Shown here piece by piece: positions 24,544 to 33,716 of a DNA stretch of 64,000 nt; position 1 is the stretch's first letter, and every line of letters starts with the position of its first letter. Below the pieces are notes generated by a model. That model was given only the letters and a program-made list of their open reading frames with translations, searched no databases and was not told the DNA's origin. Position numbers and translations under genes: made by a program. This stretch comes from Azonexus sp. (GTDB lineage Bacteria > Pseudomonadota > Gammaproteobacteria > Burkholderiales > Rhodocyclaceae). The stretch is from NCBI GenBank assembly GCA_031274715.1, contig JAISPT010000010.1:31026-95025 (forward strand), in the 5' to 3' direction.

Positions 24544-25770
24544 TCAACCCCAACGCTGGAAGATCAACGATGTATTGACGCCGCCAAAAGCAAAATTGTT
24601 GTTCATCACGTACTCATGGTGTGCGCTGCGCGGCCCATTCATGATGTAGTCCAGTTCCCCGCATCGTGGGTCGGGCTGTGTCAGATTGAGCGTCGCATGA
24701 TAGCGATCGTGATTCATCATCTCAATGCTGAACCACGATTCCAGCGACCCGCAGGCGCCCAGCGTATGGCCCAGATAGCTCTTCTGCGAACTGATCATCA
24801 TATTGGGGCCGAATACGGCTAGAGTCGCGTGGGATTCGGCGATATCACCTTGTTCAGTGGCGGTACCGTGACCATTTACATAGCCGATGGCCTGCGGCGG
24901 CAGTCCGGCATCGGCCAGCGCCAGCTCCATGGCGACCTGCATGGTAGCCGCTTGGGGCCGCGTGATGTGGCTGCCGTCGGAATTGCTGCCGAAACCGACG
25001 ATTTCCGCATGGATTCGCGCGCCGCGGGCCTGCGCGTGTTCGAGCGATTCCAGCACGAAAATGCCGGCTCCTTCGCCGATCACCAAGCCGTCGCGCTGGC
25101 TGTCGTAGGGGCGCGGCGTCAGTTCGGGCGTGGTGTTTTTTTGGCTCGTGGCATAGAGCGCGTCAAAAACGACGGCTTCGCTGGCGCACAGTTCCTCGGC
25201 GCCGCCGGCCAGCATCATGGACTGCCGGCCAAAGCGGATGGCTTCGTAAGCATAGCCTATGCCCTGACTGCCCGAGGTGCAGGCGCTGGAAGTGGGAATG
25301 ATGCGGCCTTTGAGCTCGAAAAATATGCTGATGTTCGCCGCTGTGGTGTGCGGCATCATGCGCACATAGGTGTTGGCGTTCAGATCGTCCGTCACATTAT
25401 TCAGCAGCATGTTGCCAAAGGCACGGATTTCCGCAGTGCTGCCGGTAGAAGAGCCGCAGGCCACGCCCATGCGGCCATCCTTGATACGGGGATCGTTGAG
25501 CAGACCGGCGTCGTCCAGGGCGCGTTCGGCGGCGCATACGGCCAGTTGTGAGACTCTTCCCATGCTGCGCAGTTGCTTGCGCGTCCAGTGCACCGGCGCG
25601 GAAAAGCCGATCACAGGAGCGGCCAGGCGGGTGTTGAGGTCGACGTATCTGTCCCATTCCGGCATGACGCGCACGGCATTCCGGTTGGAGAGAAAACCCG
25701 CCTCAATCGAAGCCCAGTCAGAACCCAGCGCACTGATGCCGGCCATACCAGTGATGACGACACGGTGCAT
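24544..25770 (-). CDS. apeR: Beta-ketoacyl-ACP synthase, ApeR-like
   Basis: 408 residues from ATG 25770, which has GGAGG at 9-base spacing; ATG 25776 is too close to that site. Full thiolase fold with the catalytic Cys in TSSACTSGSQGIGYAYEA and the two His in VNGHGTATEQGD and SQKSYLGHTLGACGS. In characterised aryl polyene systems ApeR is the additional ketosynthase, acting in an earlier chain step than the ApeO-ApeC pair. Its start overlaps the stop of the ketoreductase gene by one base. Confidence 0.9.
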   Translation of the reverse strand: MHRVVITGMAGISALGSDWASIEAGFLSNRNAVRVMPEWDRYVDLNTRLAAPVIGFSAPVHWTRKQLRSMGRVSQLAVCAAERALDDAGLLNDPRIKDGRMGVACGSSTGSTAEIRAFGNMLLNNVTDDLNANTYVRMMPHTTAANISIFFELKGRIIPTSSACTSGSQGIGYAYEAIRFGRQSMMLAGGAEELCASEAVVFDALYATSQKNTTPELTPRPYDSQRDGLVIGEGAGIFVLESLEHAQARGARIHAEIVGFGSNSDGSHITRPQAATMQVAMELALADAGLPPQAIGYVNGHGTATEQGDIAESHATLAVFGPNMMISSQKSYLGHTLGACGSLESWFSIEMMNHDRYHATLNLTQPDPRCGELDYIMNGPRSAHHEYVMNNNFAFGGVNTSLIFQRWG

Positions 25771-26501
25771 CAGCATAATCCTCCATTGACCGCCAGAACC
25801 TGTCGGGTGATATAAGAGGCGGAGGGTGACATCAGAAACACCACGGCCGCGGCGACCTCGTCCGGCTGACCCATGCGTTGGGCGGGAACGGCTTTCAAAA
25901 TTTCGTCCACGGGAACATTGGCATCGATCATATCGGTTTCAATCAGGCCGGGAGCAACACAATTGACGGTGATCTGCCGCTTCGCCAGTTCGACGGCCAG
26001 CGCCTTGGCCGCGCCGATGATGCCGGCTTTGGCCGCGCTGTAATTGACTTGGCCGCGATTGCCGATCAGGCCGGAGACGGATGTCATGCAAACGATGCGC
26101 CCCGGCGCGCGACGGCGAATCATGGGCATAATCAAGGGGTGCAACACATTGTAGAAACCATCCAGATTGGTCTGCAAAACCTGGTCCCAGTCGGCGTCGG
26201 TGAGCGCCGGAAAGGCACCGTCCCGGCTCATGCCGGCATTCAGAACGACGCCGTAGTACGCGCCGTACGCGTCCATATCCGCTTCCAGCACGGCTTTGCA
26301 TTGCGCGCGATCGGCCACGTCGAATTGCAATACACGCGCCCGCGCCCCCTTGGCGGCTATTTGCTCCTGTGCGGCATGAGCCTCTTCGATGCGGGATCGG
26401 CAATGCAGCACGATGTCATGACCTGTGTCGGCCAGCGCAAGCGCGATGGCGCGACCGATGCCGCGGCTAGATCCGGTGACGAGTATACTTCTGGCGCTCA
26501 T
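25770..26501 (-). CDS. apeQ: 3-oxoacyl-ACP reductase, ApeQ-like
   Basis: 243 residues, short-chain dehydrogenase/reductase fold. The NADPH site is LVTGSSRGIGRAIALALA and the catalytic Tyr-Lys are in VNYSAAKAGIIGAAKA; VLNAGMSRDG is the NAG motif. It reduces the ketone after each polyene extension. It overlaps apeP by four bases (ATGA). Confidence 0.92.
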   Translation of the reverse strand: MSARSILVTGSSRGIGRAIALALADTGHDIVLHCRSRIEEAHAAQEQIAAKGARARVLQFDVADRAQCKAVLEADMDAYGAYYGVVLNAGMSRDGAFPALTDADWDQVLQTNLDGFYNVLHPLIMPMIRRRAPGRIVCMTSVSGLIGNRGQVNYSAAKAGIIGAAKALAVELAKRQITVNCVAPGLIETDMIDANVPVDEILKAVPAQRMGQPDEVAAAVVFLMSPSASYITRQVLAVNGGLC

Positions 26502-26959
26502 GTGGAGGTTGGTTCCTGGGTGTAAAGCGAACTATCCGACGGTTGATAGACGTTAAGTCGCGCTTGAGCGACCACCGCCTGGTCCGCGTCTTGCATCCGG
26601 CATTCAAAAATGCACATGCCGTTCGCGTCCTGCATGGTGTTTTCTACGCGTATGACGTAGGCGGCATTGGCGGGGAAAATATCGACATGACAGTCGTAGC
26701 GACGAGTGCCCAGCAAGAATCCCAGCTTGACGGATTCTCCCGCCCGTCTGGTCTGAATGCCCGCCCAAGCGGCAATGCCCTGGGCCAGTATTTCCAGGCC
26801 CATCCACGGTGGCAGCCCGCCATTTTCCAGACTGTAGGGACATGGCCGGATGGTGAATCGAGCCGTCAGCGCATCGTTTTCGCAGGACAGCACCTCATCC
26901 AGCAGAATCATGTTGCCAGCATGCGGAAGCAGCTCGGCGACCGGAGGAAATGCGCTCAT
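26498..26959 (-). CDS. apeP: 3-hydroxyacyl-ACP dehydratase, ApeP-like hot-dog protein
   Basis: 153 residues from ATG 26959, overlapping the apeO stop by four bases; the frame extends further upstream but only as an antisense-like shadow of apeO. A hot-dog fold is suggested by LLPHAGNMILLDEVLSCEND near the start and PPWMGLEILAQGIAAWAG in the core helix. Known ApeP works with a second dehydratase, ApeI, to form the trans double bonds; here the ApeI partner appears as a fused domain in the gene at 34452. Confidence 0.88.
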   Translation of the reverse strand: MSAFPPVAELLPHAGNMILLDEVLSCENDALTARFTIRPCPYSLENGGLPPWMGLEILAQGIAAWAGIQTRRAGESVKLGFLLGTRRYDCHVDIFPANAAYVIRVENTMQDANGMCIFECRMQDADQAVVAQARLNVYQPSDSSLYTQEPTST

Positions 26960-28155
26960 CGGCCGGCTCCCAAAATCAAGCTGACATTGCTGCCGCCAAA
27001 CGCGAAAGAATTGCTCATGGCGATGCGGCGCTTGCCCGCCGCATAGCGGTGGAGAGTGGTGCTGAAATCCAGCCGCGGCAGGGCCGGATCGGCATTGCCG
27101 TGCCAGGCATGGGGGGGAAGGGCGCCATCGTCCTTGGTCAGGCTGAACCAGACCAGGGCCGCTTCCAAGGCGCCGGCCGTCCCCAGCGCATGTCCCGTCA
27201 GCGCCTTGGTGGAGGCGCAAGGCACGCCGGCATCGGGAAAAATGGCATCCATGGCGAGGCTTTCCATGGCATCGTTGTGCTGGGTGCCGGTGCCGTGCAG
27301 ATTGACCCAGCCGATATCGGCCGAGGTCAATCCGGCATCGAGAAGCGCGGCGGTCATGGCTTGGCACGCCCCTTTTCCGCTCGGCTCGGGAGACGACATA
27401 TGCCAGGCGTCGGAACTCGCGCCGCCGCCGAGCAGGGCGACCTGGGCACGGTCCGGGGAGGGGGTGCGCTCCATCAGGAACAGTACGGCTGCCTCGCCGA
27501 TATTGATGCCATTGCGATCAGCAGAAAAGGGGGAACACAGGGTGTCGGAAATCGCCCCCAGGGAAGCAAAGCCGCCGATGGTCAGGCGGCACAGCGTATC
27601 GACACCACCACAGACGACCGCGTCGCACAGATCCATCCGTAACAGGCTGCGCGCGCTCAAGAAAGCGCGGGCACTCGATGTGCAGGCAGTGGAAATCGTG
27701 TAGGCCGGCCCCGAGGTTTGCAGCCAGTCCGCCAGAAAAGCAGCCGGCGCGGAGCGAACCTGACGCCGGTAATCGTAGCCGTCGGGCCAGTTTCCGGATT
27801 TCAGAAAATCAGCGAATGCCGTCAGGTTGTCGTTAACACCGGAGGTGCTGGTTCCCAGCACGATCGCAACCCGGTGCGCGCCATGACGATCAACGGCATG
27901 GCGTATCGAAGATTCGATCTGGCGAGCCGCTTTCAGAAGCAGACGATTATTGCGGCTATCGTGATGTGTGGCCATCTGCGCGGGCCAATCATTCAGATTG
28001 ACCTCGCAGGCACCGAGAAAGGGCGTGCGATTTTCCAGCCAGCCAGGGGTGGCGCGCAGGCCGGAAGTGTCGCCCGCGTATAGCCGGGAGCGAACTGTAT
28101 CCGGATCGTCGCCCAGGGCGCAGACAATGCCGGGGGAGTTGAGCCAGACGGTCAT
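26956..28155 (-). CDS. apeO: Aryl polyene ketosynthase, ApeO-like
   Basis: 399 residues from ATG 28155, chosen because it overlaps the upstream stop as ATGA. The complete Cys-His-His set is visible: ISTACTSSARAFLSARSLL, VNLHGTGTQHNDAMES and STKALTGHALGTAGALEAAL. In known systems ApeO is the chain-extending ketosynthase that pairs with the inactive partner ApeC. Ends IAMSNSFAFGGSNVSLILG as usual for KAS II-like folds. Confidence 0.92.
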   Translation of the reverse strand: MTVWLNSPGIVCALGDDPDTVRSRLYAGDTSGLRATPGWLENRTPFLGACEVNLNDWPAQMATHHDSRNNRLLLKAARQIESSIRHAVDRHGAHRVAIVLGTSTSGVNDNLTAFADFLKSGNWPDGYDYRRQVRSAPAAFLADWLQTSGPAYTISTACTSSARAFLSARSLLRMDLCDAVVCGGVDTLCRLTIGGFASLGAISDTLCSPFSADRNGINIGEAAVLFLMERTPSPDRAQVALLGGGASSDAWHMSSPEPSGKGACQAMTAALLDAGLTSADIGWVNLHGTGTQHNDAMESLAMDAIFPDAGVPCASTKALTGHALGTAGALEAALVWFSLTKDDGALPPHAWHGNADPALPRLDFSTTLHRYAAGKRRIAMSNSFAFGGSNVSLILGAGR

Positions 28156-28727
28156 GGCTGTGTTTGCAAAGGCGCGATGGTCCAACGCAAACCATCATTC
28201 TGTTCGATGACGCACGTTTGCCGTGCGGCATCGGAACATTGCAAGGTCCACCACGGTTTGCCATCAATTTTCAGGGAACGGCGGTAGCCACCCCCGGGTA
28301 AAGGTTCATCCTGCCATGTGCCCGGCCCATAGGCGGCGTCCAAAACGGCGCGCGGCATCCAGGCGAAAAGCAGCGCGGCGAAGAGCTGCCGCGCAAGCGG
28401 ATTGGGCGGGGCCAGGCCATCGCCGCGCCAATCGCCGTTTTCCAGCATTTGCCGCGCGAGCGGCGCACCGAGCGGATTGAGCAATGACCAGCGCAGGGCT
28501 TGATCTTCACGCTGCACGATCAGGATCGCATCCAGTTTCTGGCCTTTTGCATCTTGTTGCGCCACATGCAGCATGCGCGGCGTTGCGACGATGGGTTCCT
28601 GCATGGGCATGGGCGATTGACTGGCGCAGCCAGCCAGCGAAAGGAGAAAAACCGCGATGATCGGAAGCGAGTGGGGATGGCCGTGCATGATATGGCGAAA
28701 ATCACGTATCAGCGAGAAGATGGACAT
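28152..28727 (-). CDS. DUF3261-type lipoprotein, ApeN-like
   Basis: The open frame gives 191 residues. A start at 28688 gives a compact lipoprotein signal, IIAVFLLSLAGC, with Cys at residue 21, so this start is preferred on biological grounds. The body contains LILIVQREDQALRWSLLNP-type sequence (AILIVQREDQALRWSLLNP) and a C-terminal LKIDGKPWWTLQC. Lipoproteins of this kind sit at this position in aryl polyene operons and probably act with the LolA-like and MMPL proteins in pigment export to the outer membrane. It overlaps apeO by ATGA. Confidence 0.82.
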   Translation of the reverse strand: MSIFSLIRDFRHIMHGHPHSLPIIAVFLLSLAGCASQSPMPMQEPIVATPRMLHVAQQDAKGQKLDAILIVQREDQALRWSLLNPLGAPLARQMLENGDWRGDGLAPPNPLARQLFAALLFAWMPRAVLDAAYGPGTWQDEPLPGGGYRRSLKIDGKPWWTLQCSDAARQTCVIEQNDGLRWTIAPLQTQP

Positions 28728-28760
28728 TGAGATATTTCGTCCATGGTCAACAACTAAACG

Positions 28761-29372
28761 TTAGCGATATTCATTTGCAGCCTTGGTGTCCGCACTGACC
28801 AACTCATCTGTGGCACCTGTCTTGCCGCCAATCGGAGCATCATAATTTCGCAGCAGGTAGTCGCCCACCAATTCACCAATACGCGTCAACATCAGATTGT
28901 CTGCAACGCCCAAAGCAAAACCTGCCCCTGCGCTTGAGCGCTGATAAAATTCTGGGTGATCGATCAGTTTTCCTGTGCTGACTTCCGTAGCTTTTATGTG
29001 AATTACTACACCAGAACTACCAGACAACGGGCCAGTAAAAATCCGTGCACCCACTCCGATAAAGCGAATGTCTGTAACAATAGGCTCAATGACGAGCGTG
29101 CGGCCGTTATCTGGACGCTCATTCCACTTCTTTGGATTATCCCCCAAGCGTTTGAAAAAATTTGCGTTGATCTTTTCCAGTGACTTTTCGTTAGCACTTT
29201 GCCCACGAAATTCTGGCGCCAGAGTCACGGGTTTAATCTCGATTCGGCCAAACTTTGAATAGGCCTCTATGGGGGGCGGGTTATCAGTGCGTGATGCCTT
29301 GACCTTCGATGCGCAGCCAGTAACTACAAGTGCAAATACCAAGGTGCCTGCCAAGGCTGATGTTATTTTCAT
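28761..29372 (-). CDS. DUF4410-like lipoprotein inserted in the APE operon
   Basis: 203 residues. Lipoprotein signal ALVVTGCASKVKA with the lipidated Cys near residue 20. The central part IRFIGVGARIFTGPLSGSSG and VVIHIKATEVSTGKLIDH resembles DUF4410-type periplasmic proteins. Its codon use and AT content differ clearly from the genes on both sides, and it has real intergenic gaps (33 and 62 bases) where the rest of the operon overlaps. It looks like a later insertion into the operon. Family assignment is tentative. Confidence 0.78.
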   Translation of the reverse strand: MKITSALAGTLVFALVVTGCASKVKASRTDNPPPIEAYSKFGRIEIKPVTLAPEFRGQSANEKSLEKINANFFKRLGDNPKKWNERPDNGRTLVIEPIVTDIRFIGVGARIFTGPLSGSSGVVIHIKATEVSTGKLIDHPEFYQRSSAGAGFALGVADNLMLTRIGELVGDYLLRNYDAPIGGKTGATDELVSADTKAANEYR

Positions 29373-29434
29373 AATTTGTCCTTCGTTGAAAAGTTATTAA
29401 TAATTACAATGCCATACACAGGAGGGGGGCTTAC

Positions 29435-31768
29435 TCAAGGCTCCGGGGATAAAGCCAGAAATGGCGCCATAAGCAAGCAAAAAAAGATGCCCAGCGTAAC
29501 CGAGAGTCCGAAATTCGCAATGGCGGGTGTCTGACTGAGCGCAAGCAAACCAAAAGAGCATAAAGTGAAAACCGCTGCCAGCAGGATACCGATCAGGCTG
29601 GCTGGAGCGCCCGCCACGCTTTCCCACATGAAGATAGCGTAGTCCATGCCGATGGCGGAAATCAGCAGCAGCCCGAACAGGCTGAATAGCGTCAAGGGCT
29701 GTCCCAGAAACCCAAGCATCGCCAGACAACACAAGGTGGCAACAAGCGGTACGGCGAGGATGCGCCAGGCGGCAGCTTTGCCCAGGAACCACAGCAAGAG
29801 CACCGCCGCGAGTACGTAAGAGGCCAGTTTCAATTCGGCTGCTTTCAGGCGGGTCGCCGTGAAGTGCCGGTTCAAATCCCCACTGGGATCGATGAATTGT
29901 GCGCCTGGGGTATTGGCCGCGATAGCGGCGAAGCCGCTGGTGTCGCGCAGACCTTGCAGAGTGATGATGCCGGCGACTTCGCTGCCTTGGTCGTTGCTGC
30001 CCAGCCACAGCGCCCTCCAGGGTTCCGCGAAAGAGGGCGTCAGCGCGGTTTCGAGCGTCATGGCGGACTGGGCAGCCAGGGTCTTGAGTTCGCGTTGCAC
30101 CAGCGCCAGCGGGATGCCCATTTGTTGCATGGGCTGCCAGATCGAGTCTTGCGTGGCGAATTGCGCCAGTTTGTCTTGCAGGGCGCGTTGGTCTTCAAGG
30201 GGCGCGACCAATTGATTGAGGGATTGGTAGGAAGCCAGTTTTCCCTGCGCCTTGAGCTGGTCTAGATCGGCCGATACCCTGGCCTGGCGGCGCAGCAGTT
30301 CGTCGCTGTCGGAGGCGCGCACGAGGAGAAATTGACTGCCCGGCATGAAGCCGGCGATCTCGCCGATTTTTCTGGCTTGCTGCATCATGCCGGTCGGCAG
30401 ACTCAGCCATTGCCGCAGGTCGTCGTGCAGATTCAATTGCATGATGCCGAGCGTGCAGAAGGCAGTCAGCAAGGGCAGGCTCGAATACCAGAACGCGCGG
30501 CGGCCGGAGAGCTTCCGGTACGTGCCCAGGAGCGTCTGGGCGACCCTGAACAATGCGGCGGACGGGCGCGGTTTCCAGTTTTGGTAAAAAACTGGAAGCA
30601 GGCAAACCGTGCAGGCATAGGCGCCCAATAGTCCTGCCGAGGAAAACACGGCAATCTGCGCCAGTGCCGGAAACGGTGCGATGACCAGGGCCAGATAGCC
30701 GATGAGACAAATGACCAGACTCAGGCTCAAGCCCGGCAAGACCAGCCGCATTGCCGGCCACGCCTGCCAGTCCGGTAGTCCATAGCTTTTGCCCAGCCAA
30801 TGCATAGGAAAGTTGATGACCACGCCGATGAGACTGGCGCTGACCACCAGCGTCATCACATGAATGCTGCCAAATATCGCAATGCAAGCGACAAATCCCG
30901 TTAACAGACCAACCATGCAGGCGGTAAAGGCCAGCAGCGGACGCCAGCCGCGAAATGCGGCGCACAGCACCAGGATGATGCCCAACACCGACAGCACGCC
31001 GATGCGGCTGCCTTCCTTGATGGCCTGCGCGCGTCCCACTTCGGCGTACAGCGCGCCGCCAATGGCCAGCATTTGCATGCCACGGTCCGCCAGCGCCGCC
31101 TGATCGCGCTGAACCAACGCGGCAAGCCCGGCGGCAGAGGTTTGGTCGAAGGCGCTGTCGCGCGTCTGCGCGCGCACCATGACCCAGGTGATGCCGTCCG
31201 CGGTGGTTTGCAGTGTGTCGGTCGCCAGGTCCAGGCGCATGGCGGATTCGGGGCGCAAGGCTTGCGCCACCTGGCGCGTCAGGCCCAGCCAGTCTTGTGC
31301 AGTCGGCACGAGGTCGGTCGAGGAAAACGGATCGGCGATTTCGCGGGCGCGTCGTAGCGCCCAGGCGCCTGGGTTTTCCGCCAGTTTCCTGCGCTCGCTC
31401 GCGGGCAGGCTGGCAATACGCTGTTGCAGCAGCCATTGGCGCATGGCGGCGATATCCATTCCCATGCCCGCCTGCACGGTGGTGAACAGACCGCTGGCCT
31501 GCCAGCGCTTTTCCAGTTCGCGCGCCTGCTCGGCGGCTTGATTGCCGTCGGCCGAACCGATCAGAACGATCAGGCTGCGCGTCAGCGGATCGCGCACGCG
31601 TGCTTCGGCCTGCTGCTGAACGGCGTCGGCGGTGGAGCGGGGCAATAGTTCCAGCAGGTTGGAAGATACGGGCCAGCCCTGCCGGCACAACCACAACGCG
31701 GACAACAGCAAAAGCAGCAGGGCGAACAGGAATGCCCTGGGCAGCCAGCGCTCATCCATTCCAGGCAC
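29435..31768 (-). CDS. apeM: MMPL/RND-type exporter, ApeM-like
   Basis: 777 residues (ATG 31768; ATG 31759 is an alternative). RND-like topology: one N-terminal membrane helix, a large periplasmic loop (about 30-240), a block of helices (about 250-420, VLGIILVLCAAFRGWRPLLA), a second loop and a final block (about 630-770, LLISAIGMDYAIFMWESV). Membrane acidic residues such as GMDYA fit proton-driven transport. Such transporters are found in all aryl polyene operons and are thought to move the lipid-linked pigment across the inner membrane. It overlaps the LolA-like gene. Confidence 0.9.
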   Translation of the reverse strand: MPGMDERWLPRAFLFALLLLLLSALWLCRQGWPVSSNLLELLPRSTADAVQQQAEARVRDPLTRSLIVLIGSADGNQAAEQARELEKRWQASGLFTTVQAGMGMDIAAMRQWLLQQRIASLPASERRKLAENPGAWALRRAREIADPFSSTDLVPTAQDWLGLTRQVAQALRPESAMRLDLATDTLQTTADGITWVMVRAQTRDSAFDQTSAAGLAALVQRDQAALADRGMQMLAIGGALYAEVGRAQAIKEGSRIGVLSVLGIILVLCAAFRGWRPLLAFTACMVGLLTGFVACIAIFGSIHVMTLVVSASLIGVVINFPMHWLGKSYGLPDWQAWPAMRLVLPGLSLSLVICLIGYLALVIAPFPALAQIAVFSSAGLLGAYACTVCLLPVFYQNWKPRPSAALFRVAQTLLGTYRKLSGRRAFWYSSLPLLTAFCTLGIMQLNLHDDLRQWLSLPTGMMQQARKIGEIAGFMPGSQFLLVRASDSDELLRRQARVSADLDQLKAQGKLASYQSLNQLVAPLEDQRALQDKLAQFATQDSIWQPMQQMGIPLALVQRELKTLAAQSAMTLETALTPSFAEPWRALWLGSNDQGSEVAGIITLQGLRDTSGFAAIAANTPGAQFIDPSGDLNRHFTATRLKAAELKLASYVLAAVLLLWFLGKAAAWRILAVPLVATLCCLAMLGFLGQPLTLFSLFGLLLISAIGMDYAIFMWESVAGAPASLIGILLAAVFTLCSFGLLALSQTPAIANFGLSVTLGIFFCLLMAPFLALSPEP

Positions 31769-32357
31769 GCGCTTCCTCGTCCGTCAATTGTTGCGCGGTC
31801 TGGGTATTTGCCATCTTGACCAGTGTGCGGTCGCCTTGGGTTTCGCGCAGTTCTATCCGCTTGACCGTCGCGCCGCCTTCTATGGTGATGTCAGTGAAGA
31901 TTTGACGCAGCAGGGCGGAACGCGGCGTCAGCGTCATGCGCCAGTCGGCGCTGTTGCCTTGCAGGGCGATTTCAAAGTTGTCGAGGATGCCTTGCGTGTC
32001 GCCGGACAGTAGCGATAGAAACAGGCGGTTTTCGCGCCCGCCACCCGCCTGGGAAGGCAGATCCTGCCAGCGCCCCTGCTCATCACGCCGTGCGATGCCC
32101 TTGGGGGAAATCCGCAGTTCTTGCGCGAAGGGTTGCCGCAATCGCCACAGCAGTCCTTTGTTCAGGGCCAGGCTGAAGTCTCCCTGGCTGGTCAGCGGCG
32201 TTTCCAGGGAGCGCAGAAATTTCTGCTGCGTGAATTGGCCGCGAACGACAGGGTAGGCTTGCAGTTGCGCTTGCAGTTGCGCCAGATCGAAAGCGCGCGC
32301 GGCTCCACCGGAAAGGAAAAGCAGCAGGAAAATAAAATAGCGCATTGTTTTCATCAT
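31752..32357 (-). CDS. apeL: LolA-like outer membrane lipoprotein carrier, ApeL-like
   Basis: 201 residues from ATG 32357, joined to the thioesterase stop as ATGA. A signal peptide (YFIFLLLFLSGGAARA) is followed by a LolA-type fold: VVRGQFTQQKFLRSLETPLT, GDFSLALNKGLLWRLRQPFA and LTPRSALLRQIFTDITIEGG. LolA proteins carry hydrophobic acyl cargo through the periplasm; here the likely cargo is the aryl polyene lipid. Confidence 0.88.
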   Translation of the reverse strand: MMKTMRYFIFLLLFLSGGAARAFDLAQLQAQLQAYPVVRGQFTQQKFLRSLETPLTSQGDFSLALNKGLLWRLRQPFAQELRISPKGIARRDEQGRWQDLPSQAGGGRENRLFLSLLSGDTQGILDNFEIALQGNSADWRMTLTPRSALLRQIFTDITIEGGATVKRIELRETQGDRTLVKMANTQTAQQLTDEEARAWNG

Positions 32358-32791
32358 GAATTCCGGTTGGCCAGGGCGAGTTCGACGGCACTCAACAGTT
32401 GCGGCGGCGAGGCGTAAAGCATTTCCTGCGTCGCCATGCGAACAGCGACCTGGGTGGTGGCGGCACGCGTCAGCCGCTGTCCGGTTTGCGCATCGCTGAT
32501 CAGATAATTGACGACCAGGCGCTCCTGCCATTCGATCAGCTCCGCGCGCACATTCAATATCTGCTTGAACTTCGCGGGTTGCACATAGCGCAAGTGCATG
32601 TCGATGATGGGCCAGACATAGCCATCTCTGAACATGTCGTCATAGTTGTAGCCGATCGCGTCAAAAAGAGCACAGCGCGCGTCCTCAAGGTATTTTGCAT
32701 AGTGCCCATGCCAGACGATATTCACCATATCGACATCGTAGAAAGGCACTTTGATCTGGATGTCGGTAGCCAGCACGCCGCGTTTACGCAT
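32354..32791 (-). CDS. apeK: 4-hydroxybenzoyl-CoA-type thioesterase, ApeK-like
   Basis: 145 residues from ATG 32791; the start and the upstream TAA overlap by eight bases (ATGCGTAA). Hot-dog fold with the catalytic Asp region KVPFYDVDMVNIVWHGHYAK and EDARCALFDAIGYNYDDM. It probably hydrolyses or edits acyl-ACP/CoA intermediates of the pigment. Confidence 0.88.
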   Translation of the reverse strand: MRKRGVLATDIQIKVPFYDVDMVNIVWHGHYAKYLEDARCALFDAIGYNYDDMFRDGYVWPIIDMHLRYVQPAKFKQILNVRAELIEWQERLVVNYLISDAQTGQRLTRAATTQVAVRMATQEMLYASPPQLLSAVELALANRNS

Positions 32792-33716
32792 GATCCGCCC
32801 AGAAAGGATAAAAATTGAACCATTGCAAGGGGGCGTTTTCGCAATCCAGCGCCAGCGTGTCGGCATAGCGCTGCATCCAGCGGGCAATTTCCGCTGCCCG
32901 GGTCGTTCGGGTCCAGTTCAGGCAATCGCACAAACGCCCGAAGCTCATATGATAGCGGCCCTGTTGCCGAATGCAGGACAGGGTATTGACGGGACATCGC
33001 AGCAATCCGGCCAGCAGCCAGGGGCCTTGGGGGAAACAGGCCGCGGCGCCGAGAAATTGCACGGGCAGGGTGCGGTTGCCCCGCACGGGAATGCGATCCG
33101 CCGCGATAGCCAGCCATTCGCCGCGATCGATGCGCCGGCTCAGTTCCAGCATGATTTCAGCATCGAGATCGCTCACTTCGATCATGTTCAGCGTGTTGGC
33201 ACCGGCGCGCTCCATCATCTGATGAAAACGTAGGGCATTGCGGCTGTGAACCAATATATTCAGACGCAGCCCCGGCCTATGCGCCGCCAGCGTCCGGCAG
33301 ACTTCGACATTGCCGAGGTGCGAGCAGACCAGCATTTGCCCGCGGCCATGCCCCATTTGCGCCTGGAGTTGGTCGGGATCGTCGATGGCGATGTCTTCGA
33401 TACGGATTTTCCCCTGCCAGGCATCCAGCCTGTCGAGAATGAATTCCGCGAATTCTATGTAATGACGATAGACGGCATGATGCGCCGGGAAGAGATCGGC
33501 GCGTCCGGTGTGGCTTATCAAGCGCTGTTGATATTCGGCGATGGCGCGGCGGGAACCGGCTCCCGTCGCGTAAAAATACAGGACGACCAATTTGACGACG
33601 GGCATCAGCATTTTTCGCCCGAAGGTGCGAACCGCCCACGCGGTCAGGCGCAGCAGCAGGGCGTTGCCGCGCTCTTTGCGCTGTGCCCAGTGGCGGGAGG
33701 CGGACGCCTGGTTCAT
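32784..33716 (-). CDS. LpxL/HtrB-like lipid acyltransferase of APE operon
   Basis: 310 residues from ATG 33716, coupled to the glycosyltransferase by ATGA. The HX4E motif is in LVCSHLGNVEVCRTLAAH; a substrate loop IAADRIPVRGNRTLPVQFLG follows. There is one N-terminal hydrophobic stretch (LMPVVKLVVLYFY). In several aryl polyene operons a single protein (ApeJ) carries glycosyltransferase and acyltransferase domains; here the two are separate overlapping genes. It likely acylates the sugar or lipid anchor. Confidence 0.85.
   Translation of the reverse strand: MNQASASRHWAQRKERGNALLLRLTAWAVRTFGRKMLMPVVKLVVLYFYATGAGSRRAIAEYQQRLISHTGRADLFPAHHAVYRHYIEFAEFILDRLDAWQGKIRIEDIAIDDPDQLQAQMGHGRGQMLVCSHLGNVEVCRTLAAHRPGLRLNILVHSRNALRFHQMMERAGANTLNMIEVSDLDAEIMLELSRRIDRGEWLAIAADRIPVRGNRTLPVQFLGAAACFPQGPWLLAGLLRCPVNTLSCIRQQGRYHMSFGRLCDCLNWTRTTRAAEIARWMQRYADTLALDCENAPLQWFNFYPFWADHA

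Noticed and set aside
30195..31694. 499-codon minus-strand frame in the apeM region
   Set aside because: Same strand but shifted frame relative to apeM; translation is Arg/Ala-rich with no membrane pattern, whereas apeM has an intact transporter topology.
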